This document shows positions 1-10,269 of a DNA stretch of 59,372 nt, piece after piece. The notes beneath the pieces are model-generated. The model did not search any database. It saw nothing but the letters and a program-made list of their open reading frames with translations, and had not been told where the DNA came from. Made by a program: the position numbers and the translations under genes. Source of the DNA: Ophiobolus disseminans (Eukaryota > Ascomycota > Dothideomycetes > Pleosporales > Phaeosphaeriaceae); NCBI GenBank assembly GCA_010093685.1, contig MU006216.1, positions 1,970,518 through 2,029,889 on the forward strand, given 5' to 3'. The stretch's first letter is position 1, and every line of letters begins with the position of its first letter.

Positions 1-2395
1 ATCTAACATCTATCGCATCTAGATACTATCTATAGCTAAGGTTATTAGCACACGCGACGTTGTGTTTAATAAGCACTTAATATTTAATAGCAAGACTAAG
101 AACCTAATAGACAATCTTATGCACAGCACACTAGAAGAGATTGCAACTTATATTAAGACTATAGAGCTTCTAACACTACTAACTAATCTAGAGGTTGAAT
201 TATTCTTTAAGGATAACACTACTAAAGACTTAACAGCTTAAGAAGAGACTAATCCACCTAGCTATTACTAAGAGAGGAAGATTATAGAGAGAAAGATTAT
301 AGGCAAATACCTAACACCTCTACTATCACCACTACTACTAGCTGCATTACTAGCTACATTGTTGACCCTAAATAAGGCAACAGGATTAACGCAGTTATGC
401 TTATCTAAGACTATCCTATAGGCAGCTACCTTTATAGCAGGAACTTAGGCTGGATGTGTTAGCCAACATAAAGGAGAAGTGGTTAACAAGGCTAAGGTAA
501 AGAGGCTGCTTGCCTTAGGCATTAAGCTACACCGTAGTTAGCTCCTACCTCTACTAACTTATAAGACTAAGCTTAAAGAATATCTAATAGGAGAGCTGTT
601 TAAAGAAGCAGAACGCAACTATTTAGCAAGCTATTAAAAAATAGAATCATAGAGAGAAGTATCCTATGCCTTAATTAGACTAACAGGTCACTAGGTCCTA
701 GACTGTATGTAGGTATACACCTACAAGTTTAACAAGGATTATTAATTCCTTAAGTGCAAGGCACGCCTTGTAGTTAGAGGAGACTAACAGAGACAGATCT
801 CTTCCTAAGACACCTATGCAGCCACCCTAGCTAGTAGATTATTTCGCATGCTTATAGCAATTGCAGCTAAGCACAACCTGGAACTTAAGCAATATAACAT
901 TACAAACGCATTTGTTTATGCTACTATAGATAGGGAAATCTACATAAGGATGCCTAAAGGATACTAGAAGACAGGTATTATCCTTAAGGTCCAAAAGGCC
1001 TTATATAGATTGCGCATCTTACCTGTACTCTAGCAGAAGGAGTTTATAACAACTCTTAAAGACCTTAGCTTTACACGTATCCCTTACGAGCCTTGCTGCA
1101 TAATTAAGGACAGTATTATTATCTTCTTTTATGTAGATGACATTATCCTAGCCTATGCCAAACACAAGGCTAAGGAAGCACAACAAGCAGTTAAACTCCT
1201 ACAGGACAAGTATACTATAACTAGAGGAGAAGATCTCTAATAGTTCCTAGGAGTTAAGGTAATAAGAGATAGAAAGAAAGAACTTATCTATCTCTCACAA
1301 GCTGCATATGTAGACAAAATCTACAGGCTAGTAGACAAGCATAAGCTACGCTATGATACACCTATGAGTTCTATTGAACTTAAGCTCTTAAACTTACTGT
1401 CAACACCTGCTGAGATTAACAGATACTAACGCAAAATTAGGTCACTACTCTTTGCTGCAGTCACCACTAGACTAGACATTGCTTTTGCTACCTTACGCTT
1501 AGCACGCTTCCTCTTAAACCTATTCTAAGAGCATTACGATGCCGCAGACCGCGTCCTTCTATACCTATTAGACACAAGGTGGCTAGCACTTTAGCTTAGA
1601 GAAGGAGACACCCTTTAAGTGGCTAGTGATGCATTATTTGCAGACAACACACAAGACAGGAAAAGCTCTTAAGGCTATGCAATTAAGCTCTTTAATAGCC
1701 TTATTGCCTAGAGAGCTAGCAAGCAAGACACTGTTACTACATCCACCACTAAGGCAGAACTCCTAGCTCTATTCTAAGTAGCTAAGGAAGCTCTCTTCAC
1801 AACACGCCTACTTAAGGAGCTCTAAATCTAGCTTCTATCTAACACAATCACGATTCAGTGCGACAACATACAGACTATTAGACTAGTTACAAAAGAGATA
1901 TTAAAGCTTTAAATAAAGCTTAGGCATGTGGACATTCACAACTACTAGATAAGATAGGAGGTTGCAAGTGGAAAGATTACTGTAGAATACATTCAATTAT
2001 TAGAAATAATTGCAGATAGCTTTACTAAGGTGTTGCTAGGCAACAAGTAGCTAAACTTCCTTTATTAAGTTGGATTAGTCAAGGTATCACTACACAAGGT
2101 GACTAAGGAGGCACAATTAGAAGAACTTTAAGCAAAACTTAAGGACCTTATTATTACCTAAGGTTACTAGCTTGCAAATACATCTAAGCTAAGAGGGTGT
2201 GTTAGATATTAGGGGTGCTGTGAGGCTACTAACACTAAAAGAAACAGGAGGGGCTAGCACAAGCGCCTTAGCACACTAGTACTAGATCTGACACCTAGTC
2301 AAACTCCGCACTTGACCGAGAGAACACTAGAACACAACATTATCATCAATTCATCTAATCTATTATCGAGGTCTAATACATTATTAAATCTGACA
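1..2395 (+). mobile_element. Copia-1: 3' part of a RIP-mutated Ty1/copia retrotransposon
   Basis: This is the 3' portion of a copia element whose 5' part lies outside the window. It aligns colinearly with the complete Copia-2, position 1 here matching 45471. Reading TAG/TAA as former Gln codons gives the end of integrase, then reverse transcriptase (a YVDD box near 1130) and RNase H, the Ty1/copia order. A 196-bp 3' LTR closes it at 2200-2395, after a short purine tract. Differences from Copia-2 are mainly C/T and G/A, with more T/A here, so this copy looks more heavily mutated. It interrupts hAT-1 at 2396. No functional protein can be made from it. Confidence 0.9.
2200..2395 (+). repeat. 3' LTR of Copia-1
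   Basis: The LTR begins TGTTAGATATT and ends CTGACA, and matches the 200-bp LTRs of Copia-2 (42598-42797 and 47670-47869). The five bases that follow, AGTGT, would be one copy of the target duplication; the other copy is outside the window. Confidence 0.88.
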
Positions 2396-2824
2396 AGTGT
2401 AGCTAGATTTTAGCGCCTAGCGGAGCTATAAGCCGCGGAGGATAGCATCTTTTACCTCCTTACTAGGCGTGCAATAGCGGTAGCTAGCGCGATCCTCCTT
2501 AAGGTAGCGCATAGCTGTTGAGGTGGACTTTAAGACGTTGTACGCGCTACCCTAGCTAGCCTTTATAAACTTATGCTAGTGGCAGTAACAGTACATAAAA
2601 AAGAGTTTTTTGCCGCTAGAGGTAATAGATGCAACGCGCTAGCTGTGCCGAAAAATCTAGCTTTTAGCTCGCGTCTAGGTTGCTAAGGGCTTTATATAGC
2701 GCGGTAGACGCACCTAATTAATCCCTTCAAAGGCATCTATTAAGTTGTCCTAAAGGCTACTGTTAGCAGCATTAATATTGTCTAAAGGTGTCGTTGCAGT
2801 CGCAGCCTCACTGCCGTCCTTAGT
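2396..2824 (-). pseudogene. hAT-1 transposase, BED-like zinc-finger piece
   Basis: Reading leftward this continues the frame from 17462. Around 2600-2530 it gives a YCYC, then about 20 residues, then RYLKED segment. This resembles the Cys2 plus His-Leu-Lys-Glu end of BED-type fingers at the N-terminus of fungal hAT transposases. The same motif is clearer in hAT-2 (CKYCY...KHLK). Several TAG/TAA stops interrupt it, and Copia-1 truncates it at 2395. Confidence 0.55.
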
Positions 2825-2981
2825 AGGCGTGTGAAGGTGCTCGGAAGTAGAGAGGATATCTCCGGTGTTCTAAGGCACTAGGGTTAAGTTTCGTAGATAG
2901 GCAAGCAGGGGGTTGTAGCAGTTCTAACCGGGAGAATAAAGAGGACTATTACAGGGGATTTACTACAATAATTAGGGTTGC

Positions 2982-3452
2982 TGTAAGGCGCACGCGCGCA
3001 TGTAAGGCAAAGCCTCATGCGTCGGCTGCGGCCTGTACGATATATACTGTTCTGACATTATAATCAATAAACACCTAGCGCGCGGGGTAGGTCGAATGCC
3101 TGCGTAGGTTCGACCCCGCACAAAACCAGTTTCAGCATAAGCCGGCTCTGCGGGGCTGAGATGGGCGTCTTTTGGGCCGGTTGGCGCCAAAGAGCGCCAT
3201 CGAGAGCTGCTGGAAGGTCTAGTATTACCTGCCTATGTAGGCATGCGCTAACAGGGTGCGCTGAGCGCCTAAGGGCATGCGCTGCGAAGAAGGGGGATAT
3301 TGTAAGGCGCACGCGCGCATGTGAGGCAAAGCCTTATGCGTCGGCTGCGGCCTGTACGATATATACTGTTCTGCACACTATAATCAATGTTCATTGATTA
3401 TATATACCTTTTTGGCTGCATAGCGCAGCGGGTGCAGACCTGCGTCCTAACA
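2982..3452 (+). mobile_element. TRIM-like miniature LTR element (471 bp)
   Basis: The insert begins TGTAAGG and ends CCTAACA, is flanked by GTTGC on both sides (2977-2981, 3453-3457), and is absent from the sister LTR at 17118. Its right 152 bp (3301-3452) repeats the first ~87 bp of the insert and matches the 152-bp solo element at 41995-42146. A polypurine run (GAAGAAGGGGGA) lies just before 3301, where a retrotransposon would place its second-strand primer. It has no coding capacity for any retrotransposon protein. These are the hallmarks of a terminal-repeat retrotransposon in miniature. The 5' repeat diverges after about 3068, where it carries tRNA-like A- and B-box matches (near 3074 and 3107). 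Confidence 0.72.
3301..3452 (+). repeat. 3' LTR of the TRIM-like element
   Basis: It is 152 bp long with TG...CA ends and matches the solo copy at 41995-42146 over the full length. Near its 3' end it contains TAGCGCAGCGGG, which fits a Pol III A-box, so the LTR end resembles the 5' half of a tRNA gene. Confidence 0.72.
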
Positions 3453-3871
3453 GTTGCTAGGAAGGCTGTATTAAGATCGCTGTATTAAGTTGAACACGAT
3501 AAGCTGTAGGAGCTTAACGTAGGTGTCTATATACTTGCGTACTATTGTTTAGTAGACTGCTATCGCAGGATAGTCTACTATCCTAAGATAGTCTACTATT
3601 GCAAGATAGGCTGCTCTCGCGCAATAGTCTGCCTTAGCGCGATAGTAGTTACGTGACATAGTTGCACTACCCTACTTTAGGTAGAATAATTGTCCTTACC
3701 TAAACAATCAATACGTCCTAACCTTTGTTCATAACACTATCCCCTCTCTTATTGCGTGTTGTTCTCGATAGCCTACACGCCTTCTTTGCAGCGTATCCCT
3801 GTCCTATAGTAGCAAGTTAAAACCCTTTTGTTTGTGAGTTAGAGTTCTGCTTCCGTATTGCCTCTCTAACT

Positions 3872-4462
3872 ATGCCTAAGGAATCTAAGAAGCCCTTAGC
3901 CCGTAGCGTCCGTCCGCTCTAGAAGAAGTCCTCTACTACTAAGCGTCGCAACTGTACTGTAATTGTGCAGTAGAAGAGTCTAGAGATGTTATTCTACTAT
4001 TAGAGGTGCGAAAAGATAGGTCTGCGTTGTTTTATAGATACTGCGTTAGGCCGCTGCGCTAGGTGCATTGCAGTAGGTGCTAAGTGTAGCCTTTTTGTTT
4101 CTAAAGAGAATTAGAAGAAGGTAGCAAAGGAGAAGCGTAAGAAGCGTCTCGCTTTAGCGCGTCTAGAGGCTGCTACTACGCAGGCTCGTGTAGAGCTACT
4201 AGAGGTCGAAGATTAGGAGTCAGAGTATTCTCGTTAGGATTTGAAACTTCTAGACGTGCAAGACTAGGCTTCTAAGGCCTTAGGTTTGAGTACGCTGCCG
4301 ACTACCTTCGAAACTCTATTAGCTAATCCTAGCTAGTTATAGGCTCCTAACCTCCTTCTTGATTCTTCTTTTAACCTTGCTAGTTTCAATAATTTTCTAT
4401 TATCTCTTAATAATCCTTTTCTTAACCTAGGCTTATTAACTCTAGTGACAAGTAGTGCTTAA
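3872..4462 (+). pseudogene. Antisense accessory ORF of Gypsy-2, Zn2Cys6-spaced protein (RIP-broken)
   Basis: An ATG at 3872 opens a frame that runs 197 codons to TAA at 4460-4462 without a frameshift, on the strand opposite to gag-pol. It lies between the pol end and the 3' LTR. In-frame TAG codons sit where Gln would fit. Residues about 43-69 show cysteine spacing 2-6-8-2-6, the first cysteine now Tyr, including CEKIGLRC and CARCIAVGAKC. A Lys/Arg-rich, probably coiled-coil stretch follows. The spacing fits the GAL4-type binuclear zinc cluster. The same spacing occurs in the antisense ORF of Gypsy-1. I do not recognise a named family. Confidence 0.6.
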
Positions 4463-4479
4463 TTGTATCGATCTAGTAG

Positions 4480-7400
4480 GTTCTGTTGCATTCTTTTACG
4501 TTGCAGCTTCCTTATAGCTACTATATTAGTTTAGTCTAGAGCTATCTTGTAGTATTCCTTAATTTTCTACTAATAGTTGTATAGGTAGTTTTCTAGTTCC
4601 TATGTGTTTTCTGAATGTAGGTATCCCTTCTATTTAATTAGATACATAATGTCGCGGTAGTCTAACTAGCTGTCTAGGATCTTCTTAACCTTAAACTCGT
4701 AGTCTTCTTCTAGTTTATAGTTAAAGGTTATCTGTACTAGCGTGTCTAGGTTAGTAGGTTCGAGTAGCTTAACGTAGAACCTAGAGTAGATTCTTGTATC
4801 TTTTAGTAGATTAAGTGTATATATAACTAGTCTGTTGCGTTTAAGAATAAAAAATAGTCTAACCTTAACGTAGTTAGGACTTTTGTTTAGTCGCTTTGTG
4901 CGGAAATTGTTTGTTCGCAAATATACTTTATCCCCCTCTTTTAGCTAAGGTGCCGTTTTTCTTCTTTTGTTAGCGTGCTGGATGCTACTTTCTTAAGCAT
5001 TCTAGATCTTGTCTTGCATAGTATTATAGGTTTCTTTTATTTTCTTTATGTTTATAAGGGCCTTTTCTGCCTTTAGTCCTAGCAAGGTTCTTTTAAATAG
5101 GTTTAGATGTCGTCCGTGATTTGCAAAGAAGAGCGTAGTCCCTATTGTTTTAGATACTTTGTTGTTGTATGCAAGTTATGCTATAGGTAGTAACTATACC
5201 TAGTTATCTTGCCGATAGTTGCAGTATATTCTTAAATACTATTTGAGCGTGCGGTTTGTTCGCTCTATTTATCTATTAGTCTCTAGGTAGAAGCTTGTAG
5301 ATAGCTTTTGTTAAGTTCTAATTGCGGACATTAGCGTACTCTAGTAGTTAGAGGTAAAGAGCTTGTCTCTGTCGCTAATTATCGTTCTTAGAATACCGTA
5401 GTGTCGAACAACTTTATCGCAGATTGCGTAGCCTAGCTATTCTGCGGTCTAATCTTTATAGTATATTATAAGTTCGATTGATTTTGTAAGGCGGTATACT
5501 ACTACGCATATCCTATCGTATCTAACTTCTGTTACGGGGTCCTTAGATAGCGGTAGTCTAGTAATAAAGTCTATTTAATATATCTTCCTAAGGTTTTTCT
5601 AGAAGTTTAATACCTTGTATTTCTCCGTAGGGTGCATGCGTGCTGTGTTTGTTTTTCTAGCAGTCTGCACATTTTTTAATGTATAAACTAACTTTATCCT
5701 TTATATTTAGAAAGTCGTAGTCTCTCTTAATTAGTTCTATTGTTCTTGCGACGCTAGGGTGTCTATACTCTATGCTATCGTAGTAGTCTCTAATTAGAGC
5801 TTCCTGTAATTCGTCTAGTACTTACAGGGTAATTGTTATAATTTCTTCGATTTCGAAGGTATTATTAATCCTAGTGGCGGGGCTTATACTCCCGTTCTTG
5901 TTTTTCTGTAGAAGGATACCTTTATTAACGTGCTTAACGCCTACAACGTTATATCGTTAGCTTAATGCGTTAGCTTAGCTATTGTCTTTGCTAGGTGTGT
6001 AGATAATTCGGAATTTTAGTCTGCTAACTTCTTCCTACTATCTAACTTGCCTATAGTTAAGAGCCTTTATTATAAGAAAGTAGGTTAAGTTCTTGTGATT
6101 AGTGTAGATGTTAAGCTCTAAACTACTTTCTGTATAAATCCTCTAATGTTTAAGTGCTTCTACTATAGCAAGTAGTTCTTTATTGTGCACATCGTAGCGT
6201 TCTTTAGGGCTGCTAAATTTCTTAGAAAAGTAGGCAACTAGGTGCTATTTCCCATCGTGCTTTTGTAACTAGACCGCTTCTATAGCTAAGTCTAATGCGT
6301 TAGTTTCTATCTTTGATAGTTGCCCTAAGATAAAGGTTTTTAAGTACTAGTTCCGTAATACATACTTTCTTAAGCAGTTAGAAAGCTTCTTTTTTCTTCT
6401 CGCCCTATATCTAAGGGGTGTCTTTCCTCGTAAGGTTTGTAAGCAGGGTAGCAATTCTAGCGTAGTCTTTAATAAACTGTCGGTTAAAGTTAACAAATCC
6501 GTTAAAGGCTTAGATATCTTTAACATTTCTTAGTTCTGCCTATTCCTATATAGTGCGAATCTTATTGTCACTAATTTTTACTCTATTAATTCCTACTATA
6601 TATCCTAGGAATTCTAGTTCTGTTTTGTAGAACTTACACTTCGATAGCTTAAGTCGTAAGTAATATTTATTAAGAAGCGTTAACACTGTCTTAACGTGTT
6701 GCTCGTGTTCTTTCTCGTTCTCTAAGTAGATTAGTATGTTGTCTAGGTATGCGATAACGAATATATCTAGGTGTTTTTATAACACGTTGTTAATAAGGGA
6801 CTAGAAGGTTACTAGTGCATTAGTTAATCCGAATAGTATCACTGTATATTCGTAGTGTCTATATCTCGTGCGGAATACTATTTTCTATTTATCTCCTTTC
6901 TTAATGCGTATCTAATAATAGCTACCTTGCAGATCTAGCAAGGTAAATATTCTAGCTCTTAAAAGTCTGTCTTGTAGCTTAGATATATTAGGTAGTAGAT
7001 ATCTATTCTTCCGCGTTATGTCGTTGAGCTTGCGATAGTCTACGCATAGCCTTAGGGATCTATTCTTCTTTAGTACGAAGAGGATTAGGAATCCTACTAG
7101 CGAATCCAATTCTTAGATATATCCTTTAGCTAGGTTTTCTTTAATGTACTCTCGAACTGCTTTTAGCTAAGGTTCTAATAGTCTATATATTAGTAGAAAG
7201 GCAGCGTCTTACCTTCTTCTAGGTTAATTTCACAATCCTAGGGTTAATGTTTAGGTAAGGCGTTACTACCTGTTTTGTTCTAAAACATATGCTTCTAAGC
7301 ATAGTATGCCTTAGGTATGCTAAGAAGAACGTCTTCTTCTTCTTTTAAAACTTATATAGCTTTGTTTATTTTTGCTATTGTGTTAACCGCTTTACTGTAG

Positions 7401-9690
7401 TTGCGCGTCTTAGTCGAAGTGATTTTATATATTATCTTCTTATCTACTATTAAACGCTGCTAATGCGTAGGCTTTGACCTACGTACGTCTGCGTAGTCTT
7501 TAAACAAGAGAGTTCTATTTGTCTAATCTATTTAGGGATTAGCCTCTCGTAACTAGGGAAGTCCTAAAATAACATCTTTGCTAGCTAAGCTTATAATATC
7601 TAAGGAAATCTTCTTATAGTATTTACTAATATAGACTGTTGCTAAGGTCTTGTGCGTAATTAGCGTTTATCTAGGCATTTGCTTTCTGTTCGCGACACGG
7701 ACGGATATAGGATTCTTCTTAAGCTTAGTAGCGAGGCTAGCTCGTTTTACTGCTTCTAGGGAGATTAGATTTATCGATGATTCTAAGTCTATTAATGCCT
7801 TTATTAGTTATCCTTTAACAACTACTTAGAGTTTGTTAAGGGGTACAGAGTTAATATTGTTGCATAACTTAGTTCTAAAAAAGACTAAAGAGAGAACCTA
7901 TTAAATTGTTTCTCCTCTTAGTGCTGTGTATACTCTGCGCGTATATAGGTGTGCTAGTAGTCGTTACTACATTAGTTGTTAATAAGGTAGTTTTAGCTTA
8001 TTAGTTCTTTTTCTATTATTCTAGGGAATACGTTAGTAAGACGTTTATTCTATAGGTGTATAGCGTAAGCGTAGGTTAGGCAATCGTACGCTATCTATCG
8101 GCACTACATCTATAGTCTTAGAAACTATTCTAATACGGTTTTCTCGCTGTAGTGTACTGTACAATAGTTAGTAGTATAAGCTGTCTAGCTTAATTTACTG
8201 TAATAGGGATGTCGTAGGTTCTAGCTATACGTTTAGGGTCCGTGCTGTTTGTAGCTTTGCTTCTGTTAGTAACCGTATCGTTTTTCCGCTTCGTCTACCT
8301 AGTTTTCGTAGTCTAGGGTAGTTATTGTAGCGCGCGCCTCTATTGCGCTGCGTACGGTATTTTCCTAGTAAACATGCAATTCTTGTTTATTAGTTGCATA
8401 ATTCTTAGGGGTCTTCTTGCTCTGCTTCTTCTCCTTTCGTCTAGGAGGTAACGCTTTCTTTTTCTAACCTATAACTGCGTCTTCGCGCTTTAATATCAGG
8501 CTGTTAGGCGGGGTACTAAACACTTAGTCTATGTTATCCCTGTAGTACGTTAGTGATGTGTTGCCTATCTAGTAGGCCTATACGTCTACTCGTTCTCCTA
8601 GGTATAGCGCGGAGCCTTCTTCTCGCTAGGTAAAGATACCTATATCTGCGAAGTTAACTATCCTATGTAGTGTTTGCTTAAAGGCCTCGTTAAGGTCTAG
8701 TTTGTAGAAGGGGACGTCGTTATCCTTGCTATTAGTAGCAGGCAAATAGTGTTCTTCTTTCTTATAGTCGATAGGTTTAACAACTTCCTATTCTTTGTAG
8801 TTGTTAGGTTCTTCGTGTTTGATTATGTTGACTTGTTGTATAACTGTGTTTTTCTTTAGCTATTAGTAGTTCCTAGACAGGTGTCTGGGCTTGCCGCAGT
8901 TGTAACAGGATCGTGTTTCCTTGCCCTAGTTAGGCTGTCTCTTGCCTTTGTACTTAGTGGCAGGCTTACGCTTTTCGCTATATTCTATATTATCGACGTG
9001 CATTAGCTTAGGCCCGTTGTTCTCGTAGAATCTACGGGGCTTGCGATACATGTTGCGTAGTCGTCTATCGTTAGGTTTATACGTCTAGCGGGACTAGACT
9101 ATTTTGCTACTAAAGGCCTAGTTTTCTAGTCGTAGTTCGTACAGCTCGTTGTCGATACGGATAGTTTCCTTAATTAGGCTTTTAAGGCTGGTGATCGTTG
9201 CTCTAGTCCTTATTAGCTTGATTCTAACGTTGTCTTTTAGTCCTTGCTTAAAGAATTGTTTAAGTGCAACATTATTCTATTCTATCTAAATAGCATACTG
9301 CTAGAATAGAATAGCGTAATCGCTAATAGACTAGGTCTGTTTCAGGCTCTGTATTTTGCCCTTAGCTACGGCTAGTTCTTTAGCAATACTAAAGTCCTTG
9401 TAGAGTTGTTTCTTAAACTTGTTGTAGTTTTCAAAGAGGTTAGTATTAATAGCGTTAGTAATGTTATTATTATAGTAACGTTAGAGTTAAGGTGTAACCT
9501 ATTCCTAGGCTCTGTCGCGCATGTATAATATTATAAGCATTGTTTTATTAGCTTCCTTAATATCCTCGTAGATATAGAAGTAGATGTCCTATTGCATAAT
9601 CTATGCTTCGAGCTTAGTTCGGACGCTATAGAACAGCTTAGGTTTAGCAACGGCGCTGCTTATTGTTTTAGGGTAGCGGTCTAAGGTAGA
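4480..9690 (-). pseudogene. Gypsy-2 gag-pol (RIP-broken)
   Basis: Reading leftward: a gag region ends with a CCHC zinc knuckle near 8920-8880 (CYNCGKPRHLSR). Reverse transcriptase spans about 7110-6500, with LCVDYRKLNDITRKNRYLLP at 7050-6980 and a YLDN box near 6745 where YLDD is usual. RNase H lies about 6340-6050, integrase about 5700-4900, and a chromodomain about 4710-4560 (ILDSQL-like start, YLIK, then GY and ENT). Chromodomains tether Ty3/gypsy integrases to heterochromatin. The frame is interrupted almost only by TAG/TAA. The gag start is cut by Gypsy-1 at 9700. Confidence 0.85.
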
Positions 9691-9700
9691 AGTATCTATA

Positions 9701-10245
9701 TGTTACGGACACCTTACAGCAGATGTACTCGCGTCTAGGCAATAACAGTAATAAGGAATCAGCCGCAGGTAAGCTACAGGGCCTAGGAAAGAATAACATA
9801 GGATGCCCCGCGCTTAGCGGGTCACGTGACCCGCTAGCGCGTACTGCCTGCAGTAGCGCGTTCTGCAGCCTTAGCAGCGTTCTGCACGCAGAACAGCACG
9901 AATTGCGGCAGAACGGAATACAGGACAAGACGAAGAATAGGACTATATAGCAGAGGAGGATCTCTTAGGTTATAGTTTCTCTTCGTAGTCAATCTTCTAT
10001 AGATAGTTAGTGCAAGGTCTCTTTACCTAAATTGAATATCTGTTACACTCTCGCAGTGTTAGTTAAAGCTTCGCAAGAACGACCTCTTGTTGTCTGTCCT
10101 AAACTTACAGAAGCCCTACTATTAGCGCCACACCTCCTTGTTATCCTCCCGCCTACCTAAGGTTAAGAGCCTAGAACACCCGAACTCGTGTAAGACCGGA
10201 CAAGCCAGGACCTTAGAGAAGTATAGGAGAACACCGTTAATAACA
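9701..10245 (+). repeat. 5' LTR of Gypsy-1
   Basis: A direct repeat of 16369-16932. A perfect palindrome (AGCGGGTCACGTGACCCGCT) sits near 9814-9833 and recurs in the 3' LTR. The 5' LTR is more T/A-shifted than the 3' LTR and lacks about 19 bp near 9880. Confidence 0.92.
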
Positions 10246-10269
10246 CATTGACTACCCTTAAGTTCGAAA

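Larger units (their letters stand above)
2830..3736 (-). repeat. Left (3') LTR of Gypsy-2, interrupted by the TRIM element
   Basis: Removing the 471-bp TRIM and one GTTGC copy leaves a 431-bp LTR. It aligns end to end with the 485-bp LTR at 16972-17456. The 54-bp difference equals three 18-bp units of a short tandem repeat present once here and four times in the other LTR. Confidence 0.9.

Noticed and set aside
3070..3120. Functional tRNA gene inside the TRIM element
   Set aside because: A- and B-box-like matches exist, but the acceptor and other stems do not pair.
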